From NCBI GenBank assembly GCA_965204245.1, contig CBDBED010000001.1, positions 124,001 to 188,000 of the forward strand: a DNA stretch of 64,000 nt. The letters run 5' to 3'. The position numbers and the translations under genes are program-made. The notes under the pieces are model-generated. The model saw only the letters and a program-made list of their open reading frames with translations. It made no database searches and had not been told where the DNA came from. Below are positions 18,405 through 29,258 of the stretch, piece after piece (positions within the stretch are counted from its first letter, which is position 1; the number at the start of each line of letters is the position of its first letter). The stretch comes from JAAXIE01 sp965204245. Lineage in GTDB: Bacteria; Chloroflexota; Dehalococcoidia; Lucifugimonadales; JAAXIE01.

Positions 18405-19211
18405 TACGCTGTCGACAAACGGGCTGCAAGAAAGGGACGGTATACATGGGCGAGGTAGAATGCTAGGAATTGGCATCCCTCGCTGCCTTGGACACATCTG
18501 GCTTGTTCGCCGGCCAAGTCCGGTCACGCAATTGCCGCGCAGACCGGTTCCCGCCTCGTCAGCAGGCCGGAGTAACCCCTCTCCACCACGTGGGTCACCG
18601 ACACCCGCGCCCCATCGTACCCGGCGCGGTAAGCCTACTTCACCTCGGCTGCCCAGGGCACGCGGCGTGACAAGGAACGGAGTCACACCCTCGGACAGGA
18701 CCTCCCACTGCTACGAATCATCACCACTTCCACAGCATCCCGGATGACGACGGCGCGTCTGTCCCAGCCGGTATTGAAGCCTGTTGGCAACAGATGCCGT
18801 GGTCGTAATCTGAGCCGGGGCCCCCCTGGTTGTCTACAAGAAACTCACCGTACGCCGACCCCCCAATCTCAACTGACTTGTGCCTAGTCTCTTGGTTCAC
18901 GCCTCCCAGAACATGGGTGCCTCATGAAGGGTGGATTCCTTCAGCTTTCCATCGGGTAACGATCGGTACCCCCGATGAGGGACAGTGCAAGTTGTACAGA
19001 ACCCCTTGAAAGCTACCGGCATCTTCTATCGTTATCGACAGCGGCCTGCATCAGTCGAGAGGTCCAACACTTACTTGCCTCAGGGTCAAGGGTGTATAAT
19101 CAGACAAGCAAACAGGCTGGGAGAACAAAACCGACGCACTTAGTCGATTCACAATCAGCAATTCTTTGCCGTAAATCGTAGCTAGACGGCGGGACAGAGA
19201 GCGGAATCATG
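18405..19211. other. Intergenic, no recognised gene
   Basis: About 800 bases between the vapBC promoter and the tRNA fragment. Frames on both strands are short, lack ribosome sites and show no domain I recognise. Its position between the toxin operon and the tRNA fragment suggests decayed island sequence. Confidence 0.45.
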
Positions 19212-19264
19212 ATCTGGGCCTTCTAAGCAGCGGGTCGCGGGTTCGAATCCTGCCTGGGACGCCA
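19212..19264 (+). tRNA. 3' half of a tRNA-Arg(TCT) gene (fragment, likely attachment site)
   Basis: From 19219 the sequence reads as an anticodon loop CTTCTAA with anticodon TCT. A T-arm follows, with stem GCGGG, loop TTCGAAT and stem CCTGC, then a 7-base acceptor strand CTGGGAC, a discriminator G and an encoded CCA at 19262-19264. The 5' half is missing: no D-arm or matching GTCCCAG acceptor strand lies upstream, and the anticodon stem does not close. Many integrases recombine in the 3' half of tRNA genes and leave such a copy at one end of the element. The tRNA identity comes from the loop only. Confidence 0.6.
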
Positions 19265-19337
19265 CTCCCACTTACGTAGCTTGGGCATAGCTACGGTCCC
19301 ACAGGTGCGCCATGCGCCTCTCCACGCCCTGCTGCCG

Positions 19338-22300
19338 CTAGTCGTTGTCCCGCCGGGTCACCAGGACGCTCGGCCCGACGCGGTATGGATGGTACGCCGA
19401 TGGAGATTCGTCATCGTCCTTGTCGTAATCGACCCCCCAATCACTCATCCAATCATCCCGGTCCATACATAGCTCGCCGTGAGACAGCGCGTAGACCTCG
19501 TGGGTGAACACGCCCACCTCGTCGCCCGTGTCTATGTCGTCGTCCTCAATGGCCAGTGCCACCGTCACCCCTTGGCTCCAAGTGCGGAAGGTGTAGCGCT
19601 CCAGTGACGCGCAGTCCTCCGGCACCGTCCAGCCGCTGGGCGTCAGCACCACGCCGTAGGGTTCGTCGTCGTCCACGAAGCTCATGCCAGTGAACCACGC
19701 CGTCCCCGGGTTCAGAAGCACTGGCTGCGGCGGCGCACTGCTCAGGCGCACCGTGTAGCTGGCCGAGCCGCCCTCGGTCACCGTCAGCGTTGTCCGGGTG
19801 ACGGTGACGCTGCCGCTGCCCGACGGATTCATGTAGGCCGTGAGCGTCTCCCAAGGGCCGCCGACGACGGCATTCACGGCCCGCACGCTGAAGCTGTAGT
19901 CGCCCGGCACGTTCAGCCCGCTGACAGACACCGACCTGCCGGTGGTCTTCCGGATATCGCCGGGGCCGCCGGGTCCCGCCACTTGGTACTCGTACGCAGT
20001 CACTGGCGGTGCGCCTTCCGGCATCTCCGGCTCGTTCCAAGCCAGCCCCACCGACCTGCTCCCCACCGACGTGAAGCGCAGCAGTCCCACCCAGCCCGGC
20101 GGCGGGGACGCCTCGCCTGCCGTCGTCACCGCTATCACCTCCGACCACGGGCCGCCGCCACTGCGGTTGACTGCCGCCACCCGGTAGTACCGCGTCATGC
20201 CACGGTACAGGTTCTTCGCGTCCCGGTAGCTCGTGCCCGTTCCACCGCCGCTGCGCAGCCGCTCCCACGGCGCGTCGCCGTCCCGCGAGCGCTCCACCCA
20301 GTAGCCAGTGATTCCCTCGCCGCCGCCTGCGGTCACCCTCCATTCCAAGTCGATGGCATCCTCGCTGGCGGACATGGACCCGCCGACCGTCACCCACTCT
20401 GGCACATCCGTCGGCGTGTTGGCAGACGTGGTCGCGCTGCGGGTAACGGACCACGCGCCCGGCCCGTTGAAATTCCGCGCCCTCACCCGGTAGTGGCGCG
20501 TCGTGCCCGCTGTCAGCCCGTCGTCGATATGCGTCGTCGCGTCGCCTCCCAGCATTGCCAGCCGCGTCCAGTCGTCATCGGAGGGGCCAGCGGAAGAGCC
20601 AGCAGAAGGATTGGCAGACCATTGCACTTCATAGAACTGGATATGCGCACCCCCGTCGTCGGGCTCCGTCCAAGACAGGTTGATTTCCGACGACCCGTTG
20701 GCCGTCGCCCGGAAGGACCCAGGGGCCGCTGGCACATCGGTCAGCGTCGTTGCCGAGGGATGGTTGCCCTGGGCATTGGGCTCCGACCACGGCCCCCAGC
20801 CTGCGCTGTTCTGCGCCCGGACGCGGTAGTGCCGTTCCATGCCCGCACTGAGGCCCCTGTGCCTCGTCTCGGTTTCCGTGGTGTAGACCAGCCTGCTCCA
20901 GCCGCCTTGCCCGCTGGCCGACCACGCCACCTCGTAGCGCGTGACCGCCGCCCCGCCGTCGTCCGAGGGCGGGTCCCACGTCACATCGATGGCACTGTCG
21001 CCGTCCGCCCTCGCATCGAGGCCCTGCGGCGCATCCGGTGCCTCCGCCCCGGTCGTCGCCCTGCGCACCGGCGACCACGACCCTTCGCCCGGCGTCGCCC
21101 CGTTCACCGCCCGGATGCGGTAGTAACGCTGATCGCCCGGTTCCAAACCGGCGTCGGTGTAGGCCGTCTCCGTCGCGCCGGGGCTGGCCAACGCGGTCCA
21201 TGGGTCGTTCCCGTTGGCCGACCACTCCAAATCGTACCGGATGATGTCCGAGCCGCCGTCGTCGCTGGGCGCGGCCCACGTCAGGTTGATGGCCCTTGCG
21301 CCATCGGCCACGGCCCGGAAGTTGCGCGGGATGCCCGGCACGTTGGCCAGCGTCGTTGCCGACGGATGCGGACGCTGCGACCACGGCCCGTCCCCCGCGC
21401 TGTTCCGCGCCCGCACCCGGTAGTACCGCTCCGTAGTCTGGCTCAGCCCGCTGTGCTTGAGCGTCAGCGTCGCCCCGTCCGCCGTGTAACCCACCCTGCG
21501 CCAGTTGCCCTGTCCGTCCTCGGACCACTGCACCTCATAGCGGGTGATGGCCGAGCCTCCGCCGTCCAGCGGCGCAGTCCATGACACGTCAATGGCCGTG
21601 GCACCGTCGGGCGCGGCCGTAACCGCTCGGGGTGCGGTGGGCTTCCCGCCCTCCGATGTGCTCCCGCCGACCGGGAAGCTCCACGGCCCCGGCACCCCCG
21701 CCACATTCACTGCCCGCACCCGGTACTCCCGCGTCTCCCCCGCCCCGATGCCGAGGTCGACGATGGACGTTCCCTGCACATCGTTGTGGTCCGCCGCGCT
21801 GGTCGCGCCCGTCGCCCCGCCGGGTATCACGGCGGACACCGTCGTCAGCGGACCCCATGCCGCGCTCCCGCTGGCCCGCTGCTGCGTCTCGTAATGGGAC
21901 ACCGGCAGGTAGTACAGGCCCTCCGCCATCCCGTCCCACTGGAAGGCCACGAAGCCCCAAGCGATTTCCGTCCGCGGGTTGGCTGGCACCTCCGGGCCCA
22001 CGCCGCCCGTTCCCGCCTGCGCCGTCAGCGTGACCTCGTTGTTGCTGTCGTTGTAGTCGTACACCGGCGTACTGTGCCAACTGCCGCCGTTCGTGGTGTC
22101 GGCCTCGCAGGCCGTTTGGCTACTGTGGTCCAGGTCCTCGCCCTCGTCGTCAATGCAGACCGCATAGTCGTCGATGACGTTGGCGATGCTCGCCGTGGCC
22201 GTGGCGTTGGCCGCTCCCACTCCCGCTAGGATGAGCGTCAGCGTGGTTCCTTCGGGTTTTCCCTGGCTACGGCGGGAGTCCGCGAACTCCAACTCGCCCA

Positions 22301-23362
22301 GGTCCCATGTCCCGTTGGTGTACGTACCCTCGCTGGCGATATAGTCCGCCACCCTCACCCCGGCTGGCAGGCCTGACAGGTCTATCGCCACCTGAGCTTC
22401 TACCATGCTGTCCGGCAGGTTGTTCAAGGCCACAACCGTGAGCGCGTATTGATCAGTGGACAAGGTCGGGGCCGCGCCGCCTCCCCGCACCTCCAGCTCC
22501 GCCATCGGTCCGACGTGGAAGGTGTAGGTCTCCGTATCGCAAAAGCCGTCGTTGATGCCGTCGTCGTCAGTATCACAGTTGCCGTTGCCGCCACTGTGGG
22601 CTGCCATCGCAGTCAGGGTAAGTTCATAAGTGCCCAACCGCGTAAACTCTGCATGAATCTCATCTTCGATCTCCAAATAGTAAAGTTCGGCATTATTGGT
22701 AGGGACCGGGAATAACGGATATACGGCATTGCTGTATTCGTACCAAACCGACATATCCCCCGGACCGGAGACCGTGGTGTTCACAAGCCCGAATTTGGAA
22801 GAAGTGTCAAGAGCATTATCAACCCCCCAGCCCTCATCTCGTGCGAGATCCGTTGTGTTATCCCGGATGCCCACGCCAGCGCGTTGGGAAAAGCCAGTGA
22901 AACTAGGATGTCCTGTGGACCATACTAACGAATCGTCATTGTCTTTACTGCTGACCGCCCGCCCCACGGGATCGGTAATTTGCACCACAATCTGGCTCGG
23001 TTGGAGCACCGAGCCGCTGAGCGCCACCAGTTCCAGCGAGTCATTCACGTCGCAAGGAGCGGAGAATTTGCCGACGCAGTCGTACCAGGTGAACAGGTCA
23101 ACTGTCCCATCGCGTAGTGCTACACGCTCCCCAGGAGGCGCCGCGCCCAGACACACCTCCGCCACATTGTCGGATATGTCATCATCATAGGGTCCGACAC
23201 CTGGCGGGGGATTCCCGGTCAGCGTCGCCTTCACGCAGTGTTTGCTCCCCGCGGCGGCGGCTGGCACCGTGACCGGCAGGGTCAGGGAATTCGCAAGTGT
23301 ATCCCCCTGCTGCAGCGTGCCGACATTGAACACGCCATTGCGGTAGATCGCCGAGCCTCGGG
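19338..23362 (-). CDS. Fibronectin type III surface protein (main part)
   Basis: This open frame of over 1330 codons holds the body of a secreted protein. A section with beta-sandwich character comes first (about the first 400 residues), followed by seven fibronectin type III domains, seen from repeats such as YEVQWSEDGQGNWRRVG, RYYRVRARNSAGDGPWS and INLTWAAPSDDGGSDIIRYD. A C-terminal Calx-beta-like domain ends it (LTVTEGGSASYTVRLSSAPP, IEDDDIDTGDEVGVFTHEVY). It has no own signal because the start is in the neighbouring frame: one extra base in the GGG at 23360-23362 separates it from the N-terminal piece starting at 24099. The apparent M at 23333 is internal. No membrane anchor or sorting signal is visible at its C-terminus (LVTRRDND). 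A role in adhesion or binding extracellular polymers is likely; there is no catalytic domain. Confidence 0.85.
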
Positions 23363-24099
23363 TTTGTCGCAGGATAAGATATATTATCTACGTCAAGGGT
23401 TAAACCATCGGTCAGCTCTATGGCAACCTCCAGGTCGATCGGCGGCGCGGTCAACCCACCTCCCCCCACCGTGTGTATTCTGTCTGTAGTGATGGTGAAA
23501 TTGACGGTGTCACTCGGCGAAGGGACCGGATCGTCCACTGTCACATTGACTGTATAATTCCCCGTTACCTCTCTAACGGAGTTGGTGTTTAAACTGTAAT
23601 TGTATGCCCAGACTCGATCTGATTCGTTTCCGGAGTTGCTGTCAAAGGATGACGTGGTCACCTCTCCGAAGATTTGATGCGGGTATGCGGAATGATCAAA
23701 AAGAACGCCATTCAGATAGTCAAAATAGATCACTGATGCCACAACGTCCGCACGTTGCAGGCCCCCGAGTTCGGGTATGCTCCAGCGAAGGGACGTTCCT
23801 TCCCGAAACGTGCTTCCAACATCCACTTCTTCGAACAGTTGGACATAACTTGCTTCGGGGTACTCCACATCCACCACGGCTTCCACGTCATAGGCGGTCC
23901 TGGACCCGTTGTTCACAACGATAATGTCAAATTCGAAACCGCTGCCTGCGTGTATGGTGTCTTGAACTTCCAGTACCAACTCCACGTCCACGTAGTCGTT
24001 GTCACCCTCCTGCGCCTGCACGTGGCCAAGCCCGGAGACCACGGCGGCCAGGGCGGCGCACAGAGTCAGAACAGCAACGGAAAGGAAACGACGGGTCAT
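23185..24099 (-). CDS. N-terminal part of the FN3 surface protein with signal peptide (frameshifted)
   Basis: Starting at the ATG at 24099 (GGTGAG upstream) there is a clear signal peptide: MTRRFLSVAVLTLCAALAAV followed by VSGLGHVQAQ. Residues 35-250 have the look of a DUF11-like or CARDB-like beta domain (LVLEVQDTIHAGSGFEFDII, NNGSRTAYDVEAVVDV). The frame is correct to about NISYPATNP; after that the Arg/His-rich tail (GDLPQWRVQCRHAAAG onward) is out of frame. The correct continuation, RGSAIYRNGVFNVGTLQQGD, is in the frame of the 19338-23362 feature. The full protein would be about 1585 residues. It reads away from recN, 600 bases to the right. Confidence 0.8.
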   Translation of the reverse strand: MTRRFLSVAVLTLCAALAAVVSGLGHVQAQEGDNDYVDVELVLEVQDTIHAGSGFEFDIIVVNNGSRTAYDVEAVVDVEYPEASYVQLFEEVDVGSTFREGTSLRWSIPELGGLQRADVVASVIYFDYLNGVLFDHSAYPHQIFGEVTTSSFDSNSGNESDRVWAYNYSLNTNSVREVTGNYTVNVTVDDPVPSPSDTVNFTITTDRIHTVGGGGLTAPPIDLEVAIELTDGLTLDVDNISYPATNPRLGDLPQWRVQCRHAAAGGYTCEFPDPAGHGASRRRGEQTLREGDADRESPARCRTL

Positions 24100-24703
24100 C
24101 GGCTCACCAGCCTTTGCAGAATTCGCAGGGCAGGGGCTGCGCCGCCGGGCGACAGCCGTCCAGCGATGGCTCCGGGACCGGTATCAAAAGCCCCAATGGT
24201 CATGCGCGCCGGGCATCAGCCAACGCGCTGCCTCCATGGTCCTTGGCAGCAAGCCCCGGTCTCAAACCCCGGACTTGCTGATATGCCGTATCGTTTATGG
24301 CGTTCACAGTGATATTTAGTCTCAATATTTCGGGTCAAAAAATCAGGTGGGCGGAAAGAGTGGTTGAGTGGGCCCATACCCCTAGCTGCCCGCGTTACAT
24401 GGGGCAGCAGCGTAGGCGCGATGACTCTCGGCAGCAGGGCTGCCAGCGACCCGTGTTTGGACTAGAGAGTTGCCCTCAGACAGTATTCGTCGAGTCCATT
24501 ATGGCAGTTCCCGTATGCCAAACAGGTGAAAATCAAGGGTTTTCGTGTACCAATCCTGTACCAATTTCCGCTGCGAGACGGCCAACGCCAGGGCTCACAG
24601 CTACGCAAGGGGTCGATGGCTTATCGGTACCCCGCCCAAGTCTTCCGATTCTGCCCAAGGCTTCCGATTCTAGAGGATAGCCCCCATAATTCCCGAGGAA
24701 GCC
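24100..24703. other. Divergent intergenic region, no recognised gene
   Basis: About 600 bases between the FN3 gene (minus) and recN (plus). A plus-strand frame at 24297-24680 has no ribosome site or domain. Close to recN there is a short direct repeat (CTTCCGATTCT twice at about 24645-24672). Promoters for both genes should be here, but none is convincing. Confidence 0.45.
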
Positions 24704-26602
24704 ATGTTAAGACTCCTGAGGGTCACCAATTTCGCCATCATAGAACAGCTCGAAATGGAGTTGGTGCCCGGCTTCAGCGTGCTGACCGGGGAGACGGGCG
24801 CGGGCAAGTCGATAATCGTGGATGCCCTGAGCCTGCTGCTCGGAGCCCGCGCCGATGCCGGCATGGTGCGTTCCGGTGCTCGCCAAGCCACAGTGGAGGG
24901 CATCTTCCTGCTCGGCGACGACCTGTCTCAGAGAATCAATGTTGCCCTTGCTGAGTACGGGATCGACGACTCCGAACAGGAGATACTCCTCGCCCGGGAG
25001 GTGAACCTGGAGGGACGCAACACCTGCCGCGTGAACGGGCGAATCGTAACTCTCACGATGTTGAGCTCACTGGCCGAACACTTGGTGGACATCCACGGCC
25101 AGAATCAGCACCTGTCCCTCCTCCGCGTGCGGGAGCACATGGATATCCTCGACACCTATGGAGGGCTATGGCAACTCCGCGCCGGAGTGGCGGAGACGGT
25201 CCGCCAACTGGCCGGGGTGCGCCGGGAGTTGGACGGGCTCCTGAAGGATGAGGAGGAGACCGCCCAACGCATGGACTACCTGAGGTTTCAGGCGGAGGAA
25301 ATCAGCGCAGCAAATCTGCGCCCAACTGAAGACCATGACCTGACGCTGGAGAGGGACCGGTGCGCCAACGCCGAGCGAATCATCACGCTTTCCGATGATG
25401 CCTACAGGGTGTTGTCCGATGGCTCTGACCGCCATGAATCGGTCATGGACCTCATCGGGCGGGTGTCCAAGGATCTTTCGGAACTGGCGCGACTGGACCC
25501 CTCGTTGGACCAGAGCCGTGAGTCGGCAGACGCCTTGACCCATCAGGTAGAGGAGTTGGCCCGCGCACTCCGAAGCCATCGGGATGGCATCGAACACAGC
25601 GCGAGCCGTCTTGAGGAGGTTGAGGAGCGGTTGGGCTTGATCAACAGCCTCAAACGGAAATACGGCAGCACCATCGAGGAAGTCCTGACCTTTGGCGAGA
25701 AGGTCTCGCAGGAACTGGAAAAGCTGCACTACGGCGAAGAGCATGCGGAGGAGTTGAAAACCCGGGAGACCCAGCTTCGCAAGCAGGTCGGCAGGCTTGC
25801 GGGTCAACTCTCCGAAGCCCGGCAACGCGCAGGCAGGCGTTTGGCTGACGCTATAGAGCAAGAGGTCGGCGGGCTGGCCGTGGGACACGCTCAACTGCTT
25901 GTGGATGTCCGTCAATTCGACTCGGATGACGGTGTGCCGGTTGGGCCCGCTGAGTCGGGCCCCGGTACACAACCGTCTTTAGCCAGCACACAATCGTCTT
26001 CAGAACGGGAGTCTGCTTTAGAAGGGCAGTCTGTCAGGCATCTCGCGTTCAACGGAACAGGTGTGGACTCCGTGGAATTCCTGCTCTCTCTGAATCCGGG
26101 GGAACCGCCACGGCCTCTGGCCAGAATCGCATCAGGGGGAGAAGCCTCCAGGCTGATGCTGGCCATCAAGACAACCCTTTCCGCTGCCGACCAGATTCCG
26201 ATACTCGTGTTTGATGAAGTGGATGCGGGGATTGGAGGCCGCGTCGGGAGTGTTCTGGGCGAGAAACTGTGGAGTCTGTCCCAGGGCCACCAAGTCCTGT
26301 GTGTAACTCACCTCCCGCAAGTGGCGTGCTATGCAGACCGCCACATCAAGGTTACGAAACTGGCCTCACAGGCGCCACCTGCCCCACATGCCCCAAATGC
26401 CCCGGATGCCCCGGATGCCCCGAATGATAGAACCGTGACATCGGTGGAGGTCCTGGACGGAGAGGCCAGGGTGACGGAACTCAGTGAGATGCTGGGCTCC
26501 AATAGCGGCGCTACCCGCACCAGTGCCTTGGAGATGTTGCTGCAGGCCGAAAACTGGAAGCAGAGCCAAGGGGAGTACCCCATGCAGGAAACTCTTGCAT
26601 GA
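24704..26602 (+). CDS. recN: DNA repair ATPase RecN
   Basis: 632 residues, close to the normal 550-600. SMC-like ATPase of double-strand-break repair: N-terminal LRVTNFAIIEQLEMELVPGF, Walker A GETGAGKS (29-36), a Q-loop region (VDIHGQNQHLSLL), a long coiled-coil middle, the signature region RIASGGEASRLMLAIK, Walker B ILVFDEVDAGIGG and a switch His (VTHLPQVA). The ATG follows a GAGGAAG. Two regions exceed the family norm. One is a Ser/Gln/Glu-rich insertion near residues 420-445. The other is an Ala-Pro-Asn/Asp run (APHAPNAPDAPDAPN) after VTKLAS, coded by near-perfect 9-base repeats at about 26389-26424. Both lie at surface loops, so function is probably retained. Confidence 0.95.
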   Translation: MLRLLRVTNFAIIEQLEMELVPGFSVLTGETGAGKSIIVDALSLLLGARADAGMVRSGARQATVEGIFLLGDDLSQRINVALAEYGIDDSEQEILLAREVNLEGRNTCRVNGRIVTLTMLSSLAEHLVDIHGQNQHLSLLRVREHMDILDTYGGLWQLRAGVAETVRQLAGVRRELDGLLKDEEETAQRMDYLRFQAEEISAANLRPTEDHDLTLERDRCANAERIITLSDDAYRVLSDGSDRHESVMDLIGRVSKDLSELARLDPSLDQSRESADALTHQVEELARALRSHRDGIEHSASRLEEVEERLGLINSLKRKYGSTIEEVLTFGEKVSQELEKLHYGEEHAEELKTRETQLRKQVGRLAGQLSEARQRAGRRLADAIEQEVGGLAVGHAQLLVDVRQFDSDDGVPVGPAESGPGTQPSLASTQSSSERESALEGQSVRHLAFNGTGVDSVEFLLSLNPGEPPRPLARIASGGEASRLMLAIKTTLSAADQIPILVFDEVDAGIGGRVGSVLGEKLWSLSQGHQVLCVTHLPQVACYADRHIKVTKLASQAPPAPHAPNAPDAPDAPNDRTVTSVEVLDGEARVTELSEMLGSNSGATRTSALEMLLQAENWKQSQGEYPMQETLA

Positions 26603-26667
26603 CTGCCTTATAACCTTGTCCAAAACCTAGATTCCCGCCCAATTTTCCAACAGCTTGCCAAAATGGG

Positions 26668-26698
26668 TTGACGCCCTCGAAACGGCGCTTGTTATAAT
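26668..26698 (+). promoter_or_regulatory. Probable promoter of the molybdopterin-oxidoreductase gene
   Basis: TTGACG (26668-26673) and a perfect TATAAT (26693-26698) with a slightly long 19-base spacer, about 20 bases upstream of the likely GTG start. The stretch is AT-rich compared with its surroundings. Confidence 0.5.
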
Positions 26699-26718
26699 TT
26701 TCACAAGCGTTTTCGGAG

Positions 26719-29074
26719 GTGTACCTCGCCGGGCTATGTCGGCCAGTCGCTTCGGCGCCTTGAGGACCACCGGCTCCTCATTGGGGATGGCCTTTACCTC
26801 GACGATATCAAGATTCCCGGCCTCCTCCACGCAGCCTTCCTCCGCAGCCCCCACGCCCACGCCGGCATCCTCAGCATCGACACCTCCCGTGCTCGCCAAC
26901 TCCCCGGCATAGTCTCGGTCATCGTCGCCGACGAACTCACCGACATCGGGACCGAACTGCCCACCCGTAACCGTGCCGATGCCGACGAAATACACCCGCC
27001 CTTCCATCCCGTACTGGCCAGAGACCGCGTGCACTACGTGGGCCAACCCGTGGCCATCGTGGTCGCCGAGAACTCCTACCTTGCCAACGATGCACTGGAA
27101 CTCATAGATGTCGAATACCAGCCCCTGCCCGGCATTATCGACCCTGCCGATGCGCTGGCCGACAACGCCCCCATCCTCCACGAGAGCATCGGCACCAACC
27201 TCACCCTGCGCACCATCAGCGCAGGGGGCGACCTCGACGAAGCTTTTGCCTCTGCCGACCGCATCGTCACCGAGACCTATCACGTTCAACGCCTCGCGCC
27301 CGCTCCCATGGAGCCCAGAGGCGTGCTGGCCGACTATGATTCCCAGCAGGATACACTCACCGTCTGGGACTCCACCCAGCACCCCCACGAAATCCGCGAC
27401 CACCTCGTAGAACTGCTGCAACGCCCTGAAGACAAAGTCCGCGTGGTCGCCCCCGACGTCGGCGGAGGTTTCGGCGAAAAAGCAGCCCTCTTCCCTGAAG
27501 AAGTGGCCATCCCCTTCCTCTCGCACATGCTGGGACGACCCATCAAATGGATGGAGACCCGCCAGGAAAATATGCTGGCCTTCCATGGCCGCGGTCACAC
27601 AGTCGACGTAGAAGCCGCCGTCCAGAGCGATGGCACCCTCCTGGGCATCAAGGTGAACGTACTGGCCGACCTTGGGGCTTACTTCTTTATGTCCACTCCC
27701 ACCGTGCCTGTGTCCACCAGCCATCGCATCACAGGCCCATATCGCACACCCGCCATGAGCGTCGAGGTCAAGGGCGTCGTCACCAACAAGACCCCCACCG
27801 GTGCCTACCGTGGCGCAGGCGGTCCCGAAGCCGCCTTTTGCATGGAGCGCACCATCGACCTCGTCGCCAAGGAACTGGGCTTGGACCCGGCAGATGTGCG
27901 GCGGAAGAATCTCCTGTCACCCGATGCCTTCCCCTATCTCACTCCCACCGGCATCACCTACGATTCCGGCGACTATGCCCCGGCCTTGGACCGCGCTTTG
28001 GATATGTCCGAGTATGACCACTGGCGGCAGAGGCAGGCTTCCTCCCCGGATTCCATGATCGGCATCGGCTTGGCCACCGTGGTCAAAGGCTCGGGCGCCC
28101 TGACTCCCCGTCTCACCGACTATGCGCGGGTCATCATCCACCAGTCTGGCGAAGTGACCCTCCACTCGGGCCTATCGCCCCATGGACAAGGCACCGAGAC
28201 TATCTTCGCCCAACTGGCCGCCGATGAGCTGGGCGTAGCACCCGAGAAAGTGAAGTTGCTGCATAGCGACACCGACGTCGTGCCCACGGGCGGAGGCACC
28301 GGTGGTAGCCGGGGCCTCATCGCCGGGGGCACAGTAGCTCACCTGCAATTGAAGGAAGCACGGTCAAAGCTCATGGCCATAGCCGCGCACCACTTGGGTT
28401 GTCCGGCTGAGCAAGTGAGTATGCAAGACGGAGAGTATTTCGACGAGAGGGATCCCTCTCGTCGCATCTCCTTCCCCGAAATCGCTGCTGCTGCCTACGA
28501 CGAGGAACTACTGCCACCCGATGTGGAAGTCGGGCTCGACTTCTCCGGCATGAACACCCTGCCCCGCAGTCCCTACGCCTTCGGGGCCCACGTCGCCGTG
28601 GTGGAGGTTTCCCCCGACACCGGCGAGGTCAATCTGCTGAAATACGTCGCTGTCCACGATTCCGGCCGCATCATGAACCCGATGCTCGCCGACGGGCAGG
28701 TGCATGGGGCCATCATGCAAGGCGTGGGCCAAGCCCTCGTCGAGGGCATGGCCTACGATTCCCAAGGGCAGCCTGTCACCGGCAGCCTCTTGGACTATGC
28801 TCTCCCCACCTCCAGCACCATGCCCGCCATGGAACTGGATACTCTAGAGACCATGTCCCCCCTCACGCCCTCCGGTCTGAAGGGCATAGGCGAGCTGCCC
28901 ACCCTAGCAGCTCCCGTGGCCGTGGCCAACGCCGTCATGGATGCTCTGTCATCCCGTGGCATACGCCACATCGATACACCGTTGACCCCAGATAAACTAG
29001 AGCGGGCTCTGCGCCCCGGACGGCCGCGCTCCTCAGGCAGAGTGGCCCAAGGAGGACCAGATGGCCCGCGCTAG
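26719..29074 (+). CDS. Xanthine dehydrogenase/CoxL-family molybdopterin-binding subunit (frameshift near the start)
   Basis: The molybdenum-cofactor subunit of a hydroxylase of the xanthine dehydrogenase family, about 785 residues. From 26735 the frame is unbroken, giving YVGQSLRRLEDHRLLIGDG, DDIKIPGLLHAAFLRSPHAH, HYVGQPVAIVVAENSYLAND, GGGFGEKAALFPEE, the active-site loop TGAYRGAGGPEAA, SGLSPHGQGTETIFAQLAAD and a C-terminal GIGELPTLAAPVAVANAV with the catalytic-type Glu. No usual start lies in frame upstream; GTG at 26719 is in frame only if one G is removed from the GGG at 26731-26733. The AYRGAGG loop is nearer to form II CoxL/xanthine dehydrogenase than to true CO dehydrogenase (AYxCSFR). 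No FAD or 2Fe-2S subunit gene is adjacent, so partners must be elsewhere. Substrate unknown. Confidence 0.88.
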
Positions 29075-29105
29075 GCAGCGGAGCCATCCCCTCGCATGAG
29101 GTGGA

Positions 29106-29154
29106 GAGGCCCAGCGGAACGCTTTATTCGCGTCCGCGGGCCTCCTTTATTTTC
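29106..29154 (+). terminator. Intrinsic terminator after the molybdopterin-oxidoreductase gene
   Basis: A long hairpin: GAGGCCC pairs with GGGCCTC, with an inner GCGGA/TCCGC stem, followed by TTTATTTT. Confidence 0.8.
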
Positions 29155-29258
29155 CGGTTTCGATAGGGAGGAAAAGGGCATGGCCGTAAGCCTCCCCGGC
29201 CTGCCCAAGGTCAATCACAAATTCAGACTTCCTTAAACTCAGGAGGATGGAAAACTAT

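Noticed and set aside
19212..19264. A complete tRNA gene
   Set aside because: There is no D-arm, no matching 5' acceptor strand and the anticodon stem does not pair; only the 3' half is convincing.
19983..21584. 533-codon plus-strand frame opposite the FN3 gene
   Set aside because: Arg/Pro-rich antisense shadow of FN3 repeats in GC-rich sequence, no ribosome site or domain.
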